Shown here: positions 45,420 through 54,638 of the stretch, one piece after another
Layout: each line of letters opens with the position of its first letter
Numbering within the stretch: position 1 is the stretch's first letter
From: Candidatus Omnitrophota bacterium
GTDB taxonomy: Bacteria > Hinthialibacterota > Hinthialibacteria > OLB16
Direction of reading: 5' to 3'
Assembly: GCA_020632575.1 (NCBI GenBank)
Contig: JACKFH010000003.1
Location: 1-64,000 of the forward strand
Length of the DNA: 64,000 nt
Notes under the pieces: model-generated
What the model was told of the DNA's origin: nothing
Seen by the model: the letters and a program-made list of their open reading frames with translations, nothing else
Databases searched by the model: none
Translations under genes and position numbers: made by a program

Positions 45420-45447
45420 CCACACGGTCCGAGGACTGTGTGGTTTA
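45420..45447 (+). terminator. probable intrinsic terminator or attenuator before the 2338-aa gene
   Basis: CCACACGGTCC (45420-45430) pairs with GGACTGTGTGG (45433-45443) over 11 positions with one G-U pair, followed by TTTAA. The loop is very tight and the T-run short, so partial read-through into the giant gene 30 bases on is likely. Confidence 0.5.
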
Positions 45448-45475
45448 ACAAATTTGAACGGGGGATTCAGTCTTA

Positions 45476-48400
45476 ATGAATACCAAACCCAGCCACTGGC
45501 TGTCCGTCAACCGCGGAGCGCTCGCTCTGTTGTGGACGCTAATCCTCGCTTTGCTCCAGACGGGACCGGCGTTGGCCTTTGTTCAGTCAACCAGTTCCGC
45601 GGGATTTCCCCAAGGTTCCACAAAGGTCTACCCCTTGAGATGGGACCTGTCGGGGTATGCTTCCGGCATCCCGTTTGTCGTTAAGACCGACAACCTGGGC
45701 GATGGAACCAGTGACATTCCCGGCGCGGAAGAATTCCCCATCATCCGCTCCTCCTTCGATGTCTGGACAAATGTCCCCACTTCCAAGATCAAATTTAACC
45801 AAGCGGGCGTCACCGCTCAGATCAAGGTCGGCCAATCCGATAGCGTTTCCTCGATCGGTTTCCGGGAAGATTCGGTGCTATCCCAAGCCGGCGTGCTGGG
45901 CATGACCTTCCAGGTGATCGGATCGAATCCCTCGCAACCCAGCCTGCTTGGCCGCATCACCGAGGCGGACATCCTATTGATCGATGGGCCCAAGACTCGG
46001 TGGATGAAGAGCGGAACCAATCACTACCCAAGCCAACCGACTGTGGCGACACAGATCAACCTTCAAGAAATTGTGGTGCGCGAAATCGGCGAGGCCTGCG
46101 GCCTGGGAGTCTCCTTCGTTAGGAGCGATTATTCCGACCCGCTTGTTCTGGTGGAAGACGCCGCGATTGTCGGGGACAACCGGGACAAACCATTCGCTGA
46201 CACCGCGATTATGTATCCCTTCCCACTACAAGATTCGCCGGTGTGGAAGAACGGGCTGCTTTCATCGGATGACGTCGCCGGAATCACCACGCTCTACCCC
46301 GAAGAGGCGGCGCTCGGAAGCACGGGTTCGATCAAGGGTGTGATCACCATGCGCGAGGCGTCCACCAAGCAAGTCTCTCCGGTGGCAGGCGCCCATGTGA
46401 TGGCTGTGGACGCGAACACCTTGCAGCCTCAGGTCGGCACGGTCAGCGACCGCGACGGCTCGTATGAAATCAAAGGGCTTTCAGCCGGCGACTACTTGGT
46501 GTGGGTGGAACCCTCCTCCCCCGCCGATCTCATCGACCGTCTCCCGGACCTCGGACCGGAGAACATGGAATTTTGGTCCGAGTATTATAACAACGCTTAC
46601 TATTCCCAAACCGACAAGGCCACCATTGTTTCGGTGGCCGCTGGCCAGACTAAAGGCGGCGTCGACGTCGAGGTGATGAAGACCATCTACGACGGAGAAC
46701 GGACCCTATCGGCGCCCAACGAAACCGACTCGGAAGGCAATCGTGTGGTCCTGAAGGTTGAACCGGACAACTCCCAGGAAGACGCGACGCTCCTCGAGGA
46801 CACGAATGGCTCAGGCGTGATTCGTGTTGAAGACATCCTAGCGGTGGATGGCGACACCGACTTTTACTCGATCATTGCCAAGCGCGACGACATCTACAAA
46901 GTGGAAGTTTACGCCCAACGAGACGGCGCCGCCCTCACTCCAGTCATCAGTCTGTATGGACCGGGCCCCCAAGCGGTTCCCTTTGAAACCGAATCTCAGA
47001 CACCCGGATTGGACGGTGACGCGGAAGTGACATTCACCGCGCCGGAAAACAACCGCTACTTCATCGAAATCAGCGACCTGAATGATCAAGGGGGCGGGCT
47101 CTACTTTTACACCCTGGTCATCACGAAGCTTTCACAGAGGATTCCCATTTTCCCGACACAAGGTCCAACACCTGTACTGGGCATCCCCATCTCCGATTTT
47201 GACCTTCACAACGCCGGCCTAACCGATCCTGAAATATTCGGCAATGTCGAGATTACCAAGTTGCGTGTCCAATTCTGGGATGTCGATGGAGACGGCGGCT
47301 TGAATAGCGATGGGAGCGACTTCCTGCCACCCACCGCCGAAGTGGGCGCGGGCGAAACCGCGCTCGAGAGTGGATTCGCGTTGTTCAACGATGATGGAAA
47401 CAGTCCGGGCGTTTTCGATTTCGACCCATCCAGTTTGGATTTTGCCGAACAAGATAATTCGATTCGCATGGCGGTGTCCCCGGTTATCTCTCCAATTAGC
47501 AACGGCTTCGAGGTCACTTTCACACCCGACTCGCCGCTTGTTATTCCCGCACAAAACGTCCAAGACTCATCGGCCGACGTTTGGGTGGTGATTCAGCCCT
47601 CGCTTAACCTCCATCACGGGGATGACTTCCAAGTTTTTATTCCAGCCAATGGCATCGAATTGCGTGTCAACACGGAAGCCGGCCCGCAGACGGTGAACCT
47701 TTTCAATGAAAACACACCGAGCATCTTCGAGCGCGACCTCTATACCGGCGATGTCATCTCGCTCACGAGCTTCATCCCGCTGGCGGGTTCTCTCATCGAT
47801 GCAAATTCGACCGACTTCCCGGTGGTTGGAATCAATTTGATCGGGGATCCCAACGAACAATACTGGGTGTCCAAAGTGGAAGTGACTTTTGTCGGATTCA
47901 ACCTCATCAACATTGTGGAATTCGCACCAGGATTTAACGCGCCTTGGGGCGGCCTGTCCTTCTTCCGGTATCCTGATGAAAACATCCGACGCGCCTGGGA
48001 AATGACCGATCTTATGCCACTTACCAACGGGACCGATAAATCGGGCGGGGTTAACCTCTATTTCGATAATGACTCGCTCGGAAGCACGGGCGATGGCGCT
48101 CCCAACTTCGGATTAGACGGTGACCATCTACTCGAATTGGATGGGACACAACGATTCGAGGTGGTCGACTTAGAGGAAATACCAACGCAGATTCTGGAGG
48201 ATTTGATTCTCCACGCTCTCTTGGATTTCACCTCCATCGATCAAGTTCTCGAACACCGAGATGAAGTGGGGCTCTTCGCGTTTAAGGCGGTTCTCCCCCT
48301 CAAGCCCAATCCGATCCTGGCGTTTCCATCCACCGACCGTTCCGAGGATTCCACGTTTGGTCCGGACATGTTCGTTTCGATGCGAACCAGCAATCTTGTC

Positions 48401-51400
48401 GAGGCCCTGGACGTTTTTATCCCCTTCATGACCGTGGATTCGGTGGAAATCAAGAATGACTTGGACACCGTTCTCGCGAGAGGTCCGGAGTTTTCTTCCT
48501 TGGTCAACGGCAGTTCGTATCGGAGCATCGACCCGCGAACTCAACCCAACACAACGGTGGTTGAAGTTCGTCCCAAACCTTCGTTCACTCTCAAGGATCT
48601 GGTTAGCCCCTCCGACCTCAGCAACCGGGGGAACACCTTAGGCACCTCCGAAGAGGGAGCCGCGCCGTTGGCGCCCATCGGCATTGACGCCAACGACTAC
48701 CGTCAAGGCGCCCTGACGACCATGAATAGCGACGGATATAGCGGCCGTGACATTCTTAACACCGGGATCATTCTGGACAGCATCGAAGTCATTCTCGATC
48801 CCGTCGAAAATGTGGATGCAATCGACCGTCAATATATTTTGAATGTCATTCCCGATGACGGGGACGAAACCCTCGGACTGCTCAATCTGTTTTCGAGTCC
48901 CGACCCCAACCTTCTCGATTTTCCCTCTCGCGGTCTCGAGATCATGGTCGACGATGACACGCCCGAAGGCAACTTTTCGGACGATGACGGTGACGGTTTG
49001 GCGGACGAAGAGCTTGTGAACGATTCCGACGATGACGTCGATGGTCAAACCGATGAAGACGACTTCGGCGACGAGGATGCAGTCGGGTTGAATGGACAAT
49101 TGGATCCGAACGACGATGTCATCGCGTTCCTTCAGAGAAACGACTTCTTGCCCGCGACCTCCTTCGCCGGGTATGTCGCCAATCCGATTGTCCAAGAACT
49201 TCCCAACGGCAGCCTATCGGTTAATTACACCAACCTGACCTCCCAGGTGACAGAGGTTCGCACAGCGGGCGCCTTGGTCAACGATCCACTATCCATCTTT
49301 GGCGACGCCGTCTTTTTCCGGGTGGACCATCCGGTCATCACCGATGAACCCGGCGTTCCGACTGCCGACCCGGGCGAGGTGGTGGATGTTCTTCCCAACG
49401 GCGTCGTTGTTGACTTCGGTGACAACCTCATGCCCCTCTTTGATGCCGGACAGTGCACCGTCAGTTATTTCTATAAGACCCAAATTCCGAACTCGAACCG
49501 CATCCCCGCGCTCGAGGGATCCGACTTCTTCGTGTCTTTGCGGATGGGTCCGGCATCGACCGCCGGGGACGCATTCCGTGCGCGCATTCCGGCGGATGGA
49601 ATCGGATACAGCACGTACCGAGATCCACAACCGGTTGAACAGAATCTCATCCCCGGGACATACCCTCCGAGCGATTTCAGCACCTATCAGATGCGCGTGG
49701 GCTCCACCAACGTGCCGCCGACGCTTTCGTTTGTCAGGCCCGCGACCACTCAAGAGGCCCGAGCGGTCGTGGTCGACGAACCGCAGTTCCCAGGGGGTCC
49801 CGATGTTGAGCGAATCGAGTATGAATTCGAGGTCAGTTTCCTTTTTGACGATCCCGATAACTCCGCTGCGGTGGATTTCTATTACGACAACAACAATTTC
49901 GGAGTGGATGGAAAGCCAATTCCGTTTGTGGATGGACAAACCACGACCAACATTCTGGACAATGATGGCGATAGCAATCTAACCTTCGTTTTCCGATTCC
50001 CGGGCGAACTGCTAACGAACCCGAACGCCGAGGTTTTCATTTACGGCATCGTGGATGACGGAATCAATTCGCCACGGCCGGTTTATAGCAATGGCGCCAT
50101 CATCCTGCCGGAAGAAGAAAGGGACCGCTTTAAGACAGAGGAGTTCTACCTGTTTGACAACATCGGGAACGTCTTCGGATCCGGGATCGCGAATATCAAC
50201 ATTCCGGACTACAGGCAGCCGTTCAACGACATTCGCGACGTGGAACTTACCCCCAACGATCGCGGCGCTCTCTTCCTCAAGGCCAACGGTCAAGTGGCGC
50301 TGAAGGGCGACCCAGATCCCTGGAGGGACTACGTTCGGACCTCGAATATTGTCAACTTCGGACAAGGCTCGGTCAACTTTGGAATGGACATCGCCAGGGA
50401 TCTCGAGCCCGATTTCTTCCGGAATGGCATGTACATCCTCGATGGCTTCGGTGGCATCACCGCCCTCGGAAACGTTCCACCAGACAGCCTTGATCTTGCC
50501 GAAGGTCCTCTCTTTGGAATGGATATCGCTCGTGACATGGAACTGACGCCAACAGGAGAAGGTCTCCTTATTCTGGATGGCCTCGGACCCACACATCCGC
50601 TTGGCGACGCGCCGGCCCCTGGGGGTCAGCCGTATTTTGGATTCGATATCGCGCGAGCCTTGGCGTTAACTCCCAGTGGACAAGGATTCTACATCCTGGA
50701 TGGTTACGGTGGGATTTTCGCTCTCGGCGACGCTAGGCCGATTGGTAATGAGAGCGGAGACCTCAACCGAGATGACATTCCATACATGTTCCCTGGGAGC
50801 GACATCTATCGCGATATCGAGGTGGTCCCCGGTAATCGCGGCGTGTTGGTTTTGGACCGCGCGGGTCAAGTCTATTCTTCGAGCGGAGTCCTTACAGGTC
50901 CTCAGGTTATCCAGGCAGGAGTAATCCCGCCGCCTCCTGGATTCCGCACAGGAGAATTGATCGACTTCAGAAAGCTCGGCGCCAATAGCAACGTTGTGGT
51001 CAGCGAGTTCGGCGGCGCCTTTGTCGACCTCGAAACCATTGGCACCGGATTTGAGTTCACCTCCCCAGGAGGAACCGGTAGCGGTGGTGGAGATCTTCTC
51101 GATGCCCTTTGCTATTACATTACGACGGAGAATTTGGAGAGTCTCATTTCTCTCTACTCGGATAATTTTGAAGATGCCCAGGGTCATGATAAGCGGGAAC
51201 TGACCGAAAACTGGAAGTCCTTCTTCGATTACTTCAAAGTCAATGGTTGTCGCATTCCAAATGCGTCACTGAGCATTTCCGTCGACCCACAGGTTCAGAA
51301 TGGATTCATCATCAATGGTTCGATGGAGATCTTCACTCTCAACCCATCTATCCAAGTTGTGGGTCCCGCCGACGATCCCACCGAACTTGAAGACCCAGGA

Positions 51401-52492
51401 ACCGACAACGAAGAGGGAGCGGGCGAGATTTTCACAATCGGACCCATCGAATTTGACCAGCTCGTTTCTTTCTATGAAATCGGCGACGGACGCGGATGGC
51501 ACATGAACATCTGGGATGACGACCATGTCGAAGGAAACATCGACGAAGCCGACCGTTTACTGGTGCAACGCGACTTTTATAAAACTCGCTATGACCGTGA
51601 AAGAGAAGGCCAAGGGACGGTTTTCTTGCGCGAGGAGGATTCCGGAGATAGCCGGAATAGCGAGTATCTCGTGCAATTCACCGAGGAGATCGAAGCTCCG
51701 ATCACGAATCCGGAAGGCGGATGGCGACAACCGGTCGTGGTCTTCCAGTTGTTCCTGGAGGACGAGGACAACAATGTTCCTTCCTCGATCTTCCGTTTCC
51801 CCTTCAACCTGAAGGTGAAAATCACCGACTTGGCGACTCAAAGGGCCGAGATTACCGGTGGTGAATTCGCAACCTGGGGCTTTTTGGTCTCCCGGACAGA
51901 CGCGGATGCCCTTCAAGACACTCAGATTGGCCAAAGCGACAGTATCGACGAACTGCTTATCAGTGCGGCTGGATTTAGGTTCTTCGACCCGGTGGGAATT
52001 CAGGCGGACCCCGCTTTCCAACACACTTATTTGACTCACTTGTTTGAGGAAGAGGGTTTCTTTGTCACCGATCCGATCAGTTCCGCATACGTCGTCGATT
52101 TGGTCCAATCCGCCTCGGATCTTCTGGATCTGGGTGAAACGGGCCTCGCGTTGTATTTGAATAGCATTTTTGACGATCCATCGTTGGACATTCCGCCCAA
52201 TATCATCGAGGAACTGGTTCCTTATTTCGCTTTCAACGAACAGACCACATCCGATGTCGCGTTCCTTCGGGGGTTCTATCTTGTCACCTTCCGCGGCGAT
52301 GAATTCGGCGACCCGGATAAACTGTACTATGCGGTTTTCCAAGTCATGGAAGGTTTCCCGCACGTCGATGTTGACGAACCGGACAACAACAACACGCCTA
52401 GCAGTAATAAGATCTTCCGATGGCGGTTCGATCCGGAAACACAATTCATTCCCTTCAGCACATTCAAGAAGATTGTGAAGGATAAGGAGTGA
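45476..52492 (+). CDS. giant secreted protein (2338 aa) with an inactive matrixin-like domain
   Basis: The signal peptide is about 1-34 (ending TGPALA). Residues about 45-277 have the matrixin fold pattern: PLRWDLSG start, IIRSSFDVWTNVPTSKIKFN, Met-turn TAIMYP at 244-248, and the matrixin ending LSSDDVAGITTLYP. The zinc site that should read HExxHxxGxxH is REIGEACGLGV (202-212), so all three zinc histidines are lost. A carboxypeptidase-regulatory-like domain follows (about 285-345), then a PPC-like domain (about 430-555), Ig-like repeats, an acidic calcium segment near 1167 (DDDGDGLADEE), five propeller-type repeats (1583-1810), an NTF2-like stretch near 1875 (LESLISLYSDNFEDAQG), and a beta-rich end. 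No anchor is visible. It probably has a binding or structural role. Confidence 0.75.
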   Translation: MNTKPSHWLSVNRGALALLWTLILALLQTGPALAFVQSTSSAGFPQGSTKVYPLRWDLSGYASGIPFVVKTDNLGDGTSDIPGAEEFPIIRSSFDVWTNVPTSKIKFNQAGVTAQIKVGQSDSVSSIGFREDSVLSQAGVLGMTFQVIGSNPSQPSLLGRITEADILLIDGPKTRWMKSGTNHYPSQPTVATQINLQEIVVREIGEACGLGVSFVRSDYSDPLVLVEDAAIVGDNRDKPFADTAIMYPFPLQDSPVWKNGLLSSDDVAGITTLYPEEAALGSTGSIKGVITMREASTKQVSPVAGAHVMAVDANTLQPQVGTVSDRDGSYEIKGLSAGDYLVWVEPSSPADLIDRLPDLGPENMEFWSEYYNNAYYSQTDKATIVSVAAGQTKGGVDVEVMKTIYDGERTLSAPNETDSEGNRVVLKVEPDNSQEDATLLEDTNGSGVIRVEDILAVDGDTDFYSIIAKRDDIYKVEVYAQRDGAALTPVISLYGPGPQAVPFETESQTPGLDGDAEVTFTAPENNRYFIEISDLNDQGGGLYFYTLVITKLSQRIPIFPTQGPTPVLGIPISDFDLHNAGLTDPEIFGNVEITKLRVQFWDVDGDGGLNSDGSDFLPPTAEVGAGETALESGFALFNDDGNSPGVFDFDPSSLDFAEQDNSIRMAVSPVISPISNGFEVTFTPDSPLVIPAQNVQDSSADVWVVIQPSLNLHHGDDFQVFIPANGIELRVNTEAGPQTVNLFNENTPSIFERDLYTGDVISLTSFIPLAGSLIDANSTDFPVVGINLIGDPNEQYWVSKVEVTFVGFNLINIVEFAPGFNAPWGGLSFFRYPDENIRRAWEMTDLMPLTNGTDKSGGVNLYFDNDSLGSTGDGAPNFGLDGDHLLELDGTQRFEVVDLEEIPTQILEDLILHALLDFTSIDQVLEHRDEVGLFAFKAVLPLKPNPILAFPSTDRSEDSTFGPDMFVSMRTSNLVEALDVFIPFMTVDSVEIKNDLDTVLARGPEFSSLVNGSSYRSIDPRTQPNTTVVEVRPKPSFTLKDLVSPSDLSNRGNTLGTSEEGAAPLAPIGIDANDYRQGALTTMNSDGYSGRDILNTGIILDSIEVILDPVENVDAIDRQYILNVIPDDGDETLGLLNLFSSPDPNLLDFPSRGLEIMVDDDTPEGNFSDDDGDGLADEELVNDSDDDVDGQTDEDDFGDEDAVGLNGQLDPNDDVIAFLQRNDFLPATSFAGYVANPIVQELPNGSLSVNYTNLTSQVTEVRTAGALVNDPLSIFGDAVFFRVDHPVITDEPGVPTADPGEVVDVLPNGVVVDFGDNLMPLFDAGQCTVSYFYKTQIPNSNRIPALEGSDFFVSLRMGPASTAGDAFRARIPADGIGYSTYRDPQPVEQNLIPGTYPPSDFSTYQMRVGSTNVPPTLSFVRPATTQEARAVVVDEPQFPGGPDVERIEYEFEVSFLFDDPDNSAAVDFYYDNNNFGVDGKPIPFVDGQTTTNILDNDGDSNLTFVFRFPGELLTNPNAEVFIYGIVDDGINSPRPVYSNGAIILPEEERDRFKTEEFYLFDNIGNVFGSGIANINIPDYRQPFNDIRDVELTPNDRGALFLKANGQVALKGDPDPWRDYVRTSNIVNFGQGSVNFGMDIARDLEPDFFRNGMYILDGFGGITALGNVPPDSLDLAEGPLFGMDIARDMELTPTGEGLLILDGLGPTHPLGDAPAPGGQPYFGFDIARALALTPSGQGFYILDGYGGIFALGDARPIGNESGDLNRDDIPYMFPGSDIYRDIEVVPGNRGVLVLDRAGQVYSSSGVLTGPQVIQAGVIPPPPGFRTGELIDFRKLGANSNVVVSEFGGAFVDLETIGTGFEFTSPGGTGSGGGDLLDALCYYITTENLESLISLYSDNFEDAQGHDKRELTENWKSFFDYFKVNGCRIPNASLSISVDPQVQNGFIINGSMEIFTLNPSIQVVGPADDPTELEDPGTDNEEGAGEIFTIGPIEFDQLVSFYEIGDGRGWHMNIWDDDHVEGNIDEADRLLVQRDFYKTRYDREREGQGTVFLREEDSGDSRNSEYLVQFTEEIEAPITNPEGGWRQPVVVFQLFLEDEDNNVPSSIFRFPFNLKVKITDLATQRAEITGGEFATWGFLVSRTDADALQDTQIGQSDSIDELLISAAGFRFFDPVGIQADPAFQHTYLTHLFEEEGFFVTDPISSAYVVDLVQSASDLLDLGETGLALYLNSIFDDPSLDIPPNIIEELVPYFAFNEQTTSDVAFLRGFYLVTFRGDEFGDPDKLYYAVFQVMEGFPHVDVDEPDNNNTPSSNKIFRWRFDPETQFIPFSTFKKIVKDKE

Positions 52493-52564
52493 TAGTAGGT
52501 AGGTTCTAATGTGAGTCTTGTCTGACCCTCTAACCAGGCTCAAGAACACAAGAGCAAGAATCAT

Positions 52565-52597
52565 GAGGGCTCTCCCCGGAGAGCCCTCTCGCATTTT
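52565..52597 (+). terminator. intrinsic terminator after the giant surface gene
   Basis: GAGGGCTCTCC (52565-52575) and GGAGAGCCCTC (52578-52588) form a perfect 11-bp inverted repeat. TCGCATTTTT follows. This is the strongest terminator in the window and ends the surface-protein transcript. Confidence 0.8.
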
Positions 52598-52684
52598 TGC
52601 GCGAAAAGAGTTACACCTGTCGACTTGAAGCCGTTTTGCTATGAATGGGCTAATCCTGAATTCGACCTAAAAAGGATATTGACG

Positions 52685-53608
52685 ATGCGGATCGCGATTT
52701 CTCTCGTAGTTCTCGTTCTCCTAGCGGTGGGAGGCTATTTTCTCTTCGATTCCGAGGAAAAAGGGGGACTTGCCGAAATTGAACCCACCGAACTCCATCC
52801 AACCCCCCCGAAACTCGAGAACGAACTCAACAAAACCCTGATCGCCAGGCTCATCGCCGAGGACACCGATATCAAAAAGGCGTTGGAGGGCGAGTCGGAG
52901 GAGGTGGCCCAATCCGACGAGGACCCGATGGCCGATCTTTACGGACCAAAGAGTAATGACGAAATCCTTTTCGACATGATGGCTCCCTGGTTCTACATGG
53001 GCTTCCGGAATGTCATTAACAATGAACCACAGGGACGTTTCAAAAACACCAACACCCAAAGAAAATCCGGTTGGTTAACCATCGGCGGCACACTCGAAGG
53101 CGCGGAAATTGTGCACTTGGACGCCGAGAAGGCGGTGGTTCAATTCGCCGATGCCACCCATGAATTCCTCTACGTCCCGGAGTACCCTGAAAAACTCGAT
53201 CCCTCCGTTCCCCGGACTCCCGAGCAGATTCGAGCCGCGCAACGCCGATATTCCCAGGTCTATATGCCCAAATTCATTAAACAAGGCCGCGAATACGAAC
53301 GCCTACGCGGTCAACGGACGGTCGTGATTCCCTCCAAGAAGGAGCAAGCCGAATCGGGTCTCGAGTATCTGGAGTACGCCCGCCAATTCGCCGAGAACCG
53401 GTCTCCCAATCCTCCTCAAGAAGCCTTGATCGACAGCTCCGAGTTGACCGAGGAACAACGCGAGGCGCACAAGCGATACACCGAAATGTTCAAGCGCTCG
53501 CCGGAGGACATTATGGAGACGATCGAGACCCAGCGGGAGTCGCTGGAGCATGAGGTCTACGGCGACACCGGGGCCCCCGAAAACGCGGGATCGAAGACGG
53601 AAGAGTAA
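52685..53608 (+). CDS. membrane-anchored protein with GspC/PilP-like region (first of a pair)
   Basis: ATG 52685 is preferred to 52625: AAGGA lies about nine bases upstream, and the N-terminus becomes a clean anchor (MRIAISLVVLVLLAVGGYFL). The 307-residue product has a variable acidic region, then a small beta domain at about 135-165 (WLTIGGTLEGAEIVHLDAEK, AVVQFADATHEFLYVPEY) that resembles the HR domain of GspC/PilP. A charged helical tail follows with QRRYSQVYMPKFIKQGREYE. It resembles its downstream neighbour in layout. Such domains bind secretins, but no secretin gene is in the window, so the role is open. Confidence 0.6.
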   Translation: MRIAISLVVLVLLAVGGYFLFDSEEKGGLAEIEPTELHPTPPKLENELNKTLIARLIAEDTDIKKALEGESEEVAQSDEDPMADLYGPKSNDEILFDMMAPWFYMGFRNVINNEPQGRFKNTNTQRKSGWLTIGGTLEGAEIVHLDAEKAVVQFADATHEFLYVPEYPEKLDPSVPRTPEQIRAAQRRYSQVYMPKFIKQGREYERLRGQRTVVIPSKKEQAESGLEYLEYARQFAENRSPNPPQEALIDSSELTEEQREAHKRYTEMFKRSPEDIMETIETQRESLEHEVYGDTGAPENAGSKTEE

Positions 53609-53693
53609 GCGAAGAGCTTGGCTTCCGAAGCGGGAACGATTGGGATTCCCTTTCATTCCAAGCTATTTCGCCGATAATGGATGACGCATCGTC

Positions 53694-54635
53694 ATGTTAT
53701 CCATGAAAAAAATCCTATTTGTGGCAACCCTTTTTTTGGCGGCGGCGGTATTGGGAGTGACCTTCTTCGCGGGCCGTGAGCAATCCTCCCCGCGCGCGGC
53801 CACCGAGACGCCTCTCACCATCTCACCCTCCCCCGACCTCCATGGTTTTCTGGCGGACAAGGTCGCCGATCTCGCCAATTCCTTTGAATCGCCCGCCGAA
53901 GAACCGCTCCCGGTCAAGACCGGCAAGGAAGAGACCGCGGATGCCTCCGGCACGGCGCCGATCCGTCGGCTTCCCGATCGCGAGATCATTTTCCGCGACG
54001 ACTCCGCCATTGAAAAGTTCACCGAGGCGATCAATCCAGATGAGGAATTTCTCCAACTCCACGCTAGCCAATTCGCTTATGTCGAATACAAGGGGAAGAT
54101 CGGCGGTCGACCGCTTGCCACGATTTGCGTGGATGTGAACGCCAAAAAATGCGAAGTGGTTGGGCAAGGGGACCGGTTCAATGAAGTCACTGTGGCCGAG
54201 GTCAATCCGGACTCCTTGTTGTTGACCCACAAGTCCGCGCCGCCCCTGACCAAACCATTGGTCCCTTTGGAGGTTGAGTACAAACCGATGGACCAATTGT
54301 CGCCCGAGGAGCGCCAAATCCGCGAGACCCGATACCGTGAACTCTACGGTAACCGGATGCATCAGGGATCGAACCAATACCGGAAAGAGCATGGAGGGAA
54401 GAAATTCGATCCCCCCAGTCCCGAAGACCAGGCGCAAGCGGCGGCTGTTTACCAGCAAACCTACGGCGCATTCTTCAGGGGTTTGCAGGATGGGACCCTT
54501 CAGGACACAGACCATCGAGGCTTACCCGAAGACGCGCCAACCTTGGAAGAGAGTGTGTCCGAGTACTTCAACACCTACTGGCCCGACCAAGTGGAATGGG
54601 AGGTCAGTGACGAGAATAACCATGGGGAGAAATAG
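53694..54635 (+). CDS. GspC/PilP-like bitopic protein (second of a pair)
   Basis: A 313-residue protein with an N-terminal anchor (MKKILFVATLFLAAAVLGV). ATG 53694 and 53703 are equally possible. A proline-rich region leads to a GspC/PilP HR-like domain at about 125-180: YVEYKGKIGGRPLATICVDV, CEVVGQGDRFNEVTVAEVNP, then DSLLLTHKSAPPL. In type II secretion and type IV pili this domain links the inner membrane to the secretin. A helical tail holds two similar segments (ERQIRETRYRELYGNRMHQG and AAAVYQQTYGAFFRGLQDG), an internal duplication related to the tail of the upstream protein. Confidence 0.62.
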   Translation: MLSMKKILFVATLFLAAAVLGVTFFAGREQSSPRAATETPLTISPSPDLHGFLADKVADLANSFESPAEEPLPVKTGKEETADASGTAPIRRLPDREIIFRDDSAIEKFTEAINPDEEFLQLHASQFAYVEYKGKIGGRPLATICVDVNAKKCEVVGQGDRFNEVTVAEVNPDSLLLTHKSAPPLTKPLVPLEVEYKPMDQLSPEERQIRETRYRELYGNRMHQGSNQYRKEHGGKKFDPPSPEDQAQAAAVYQQTYGAFFRGLQDGTLQDTDHRGLPEDAPTLEESVSEYFNTYWPDQVEWEVSDENNHGEK

Positions 54636-54638
54636 ACA

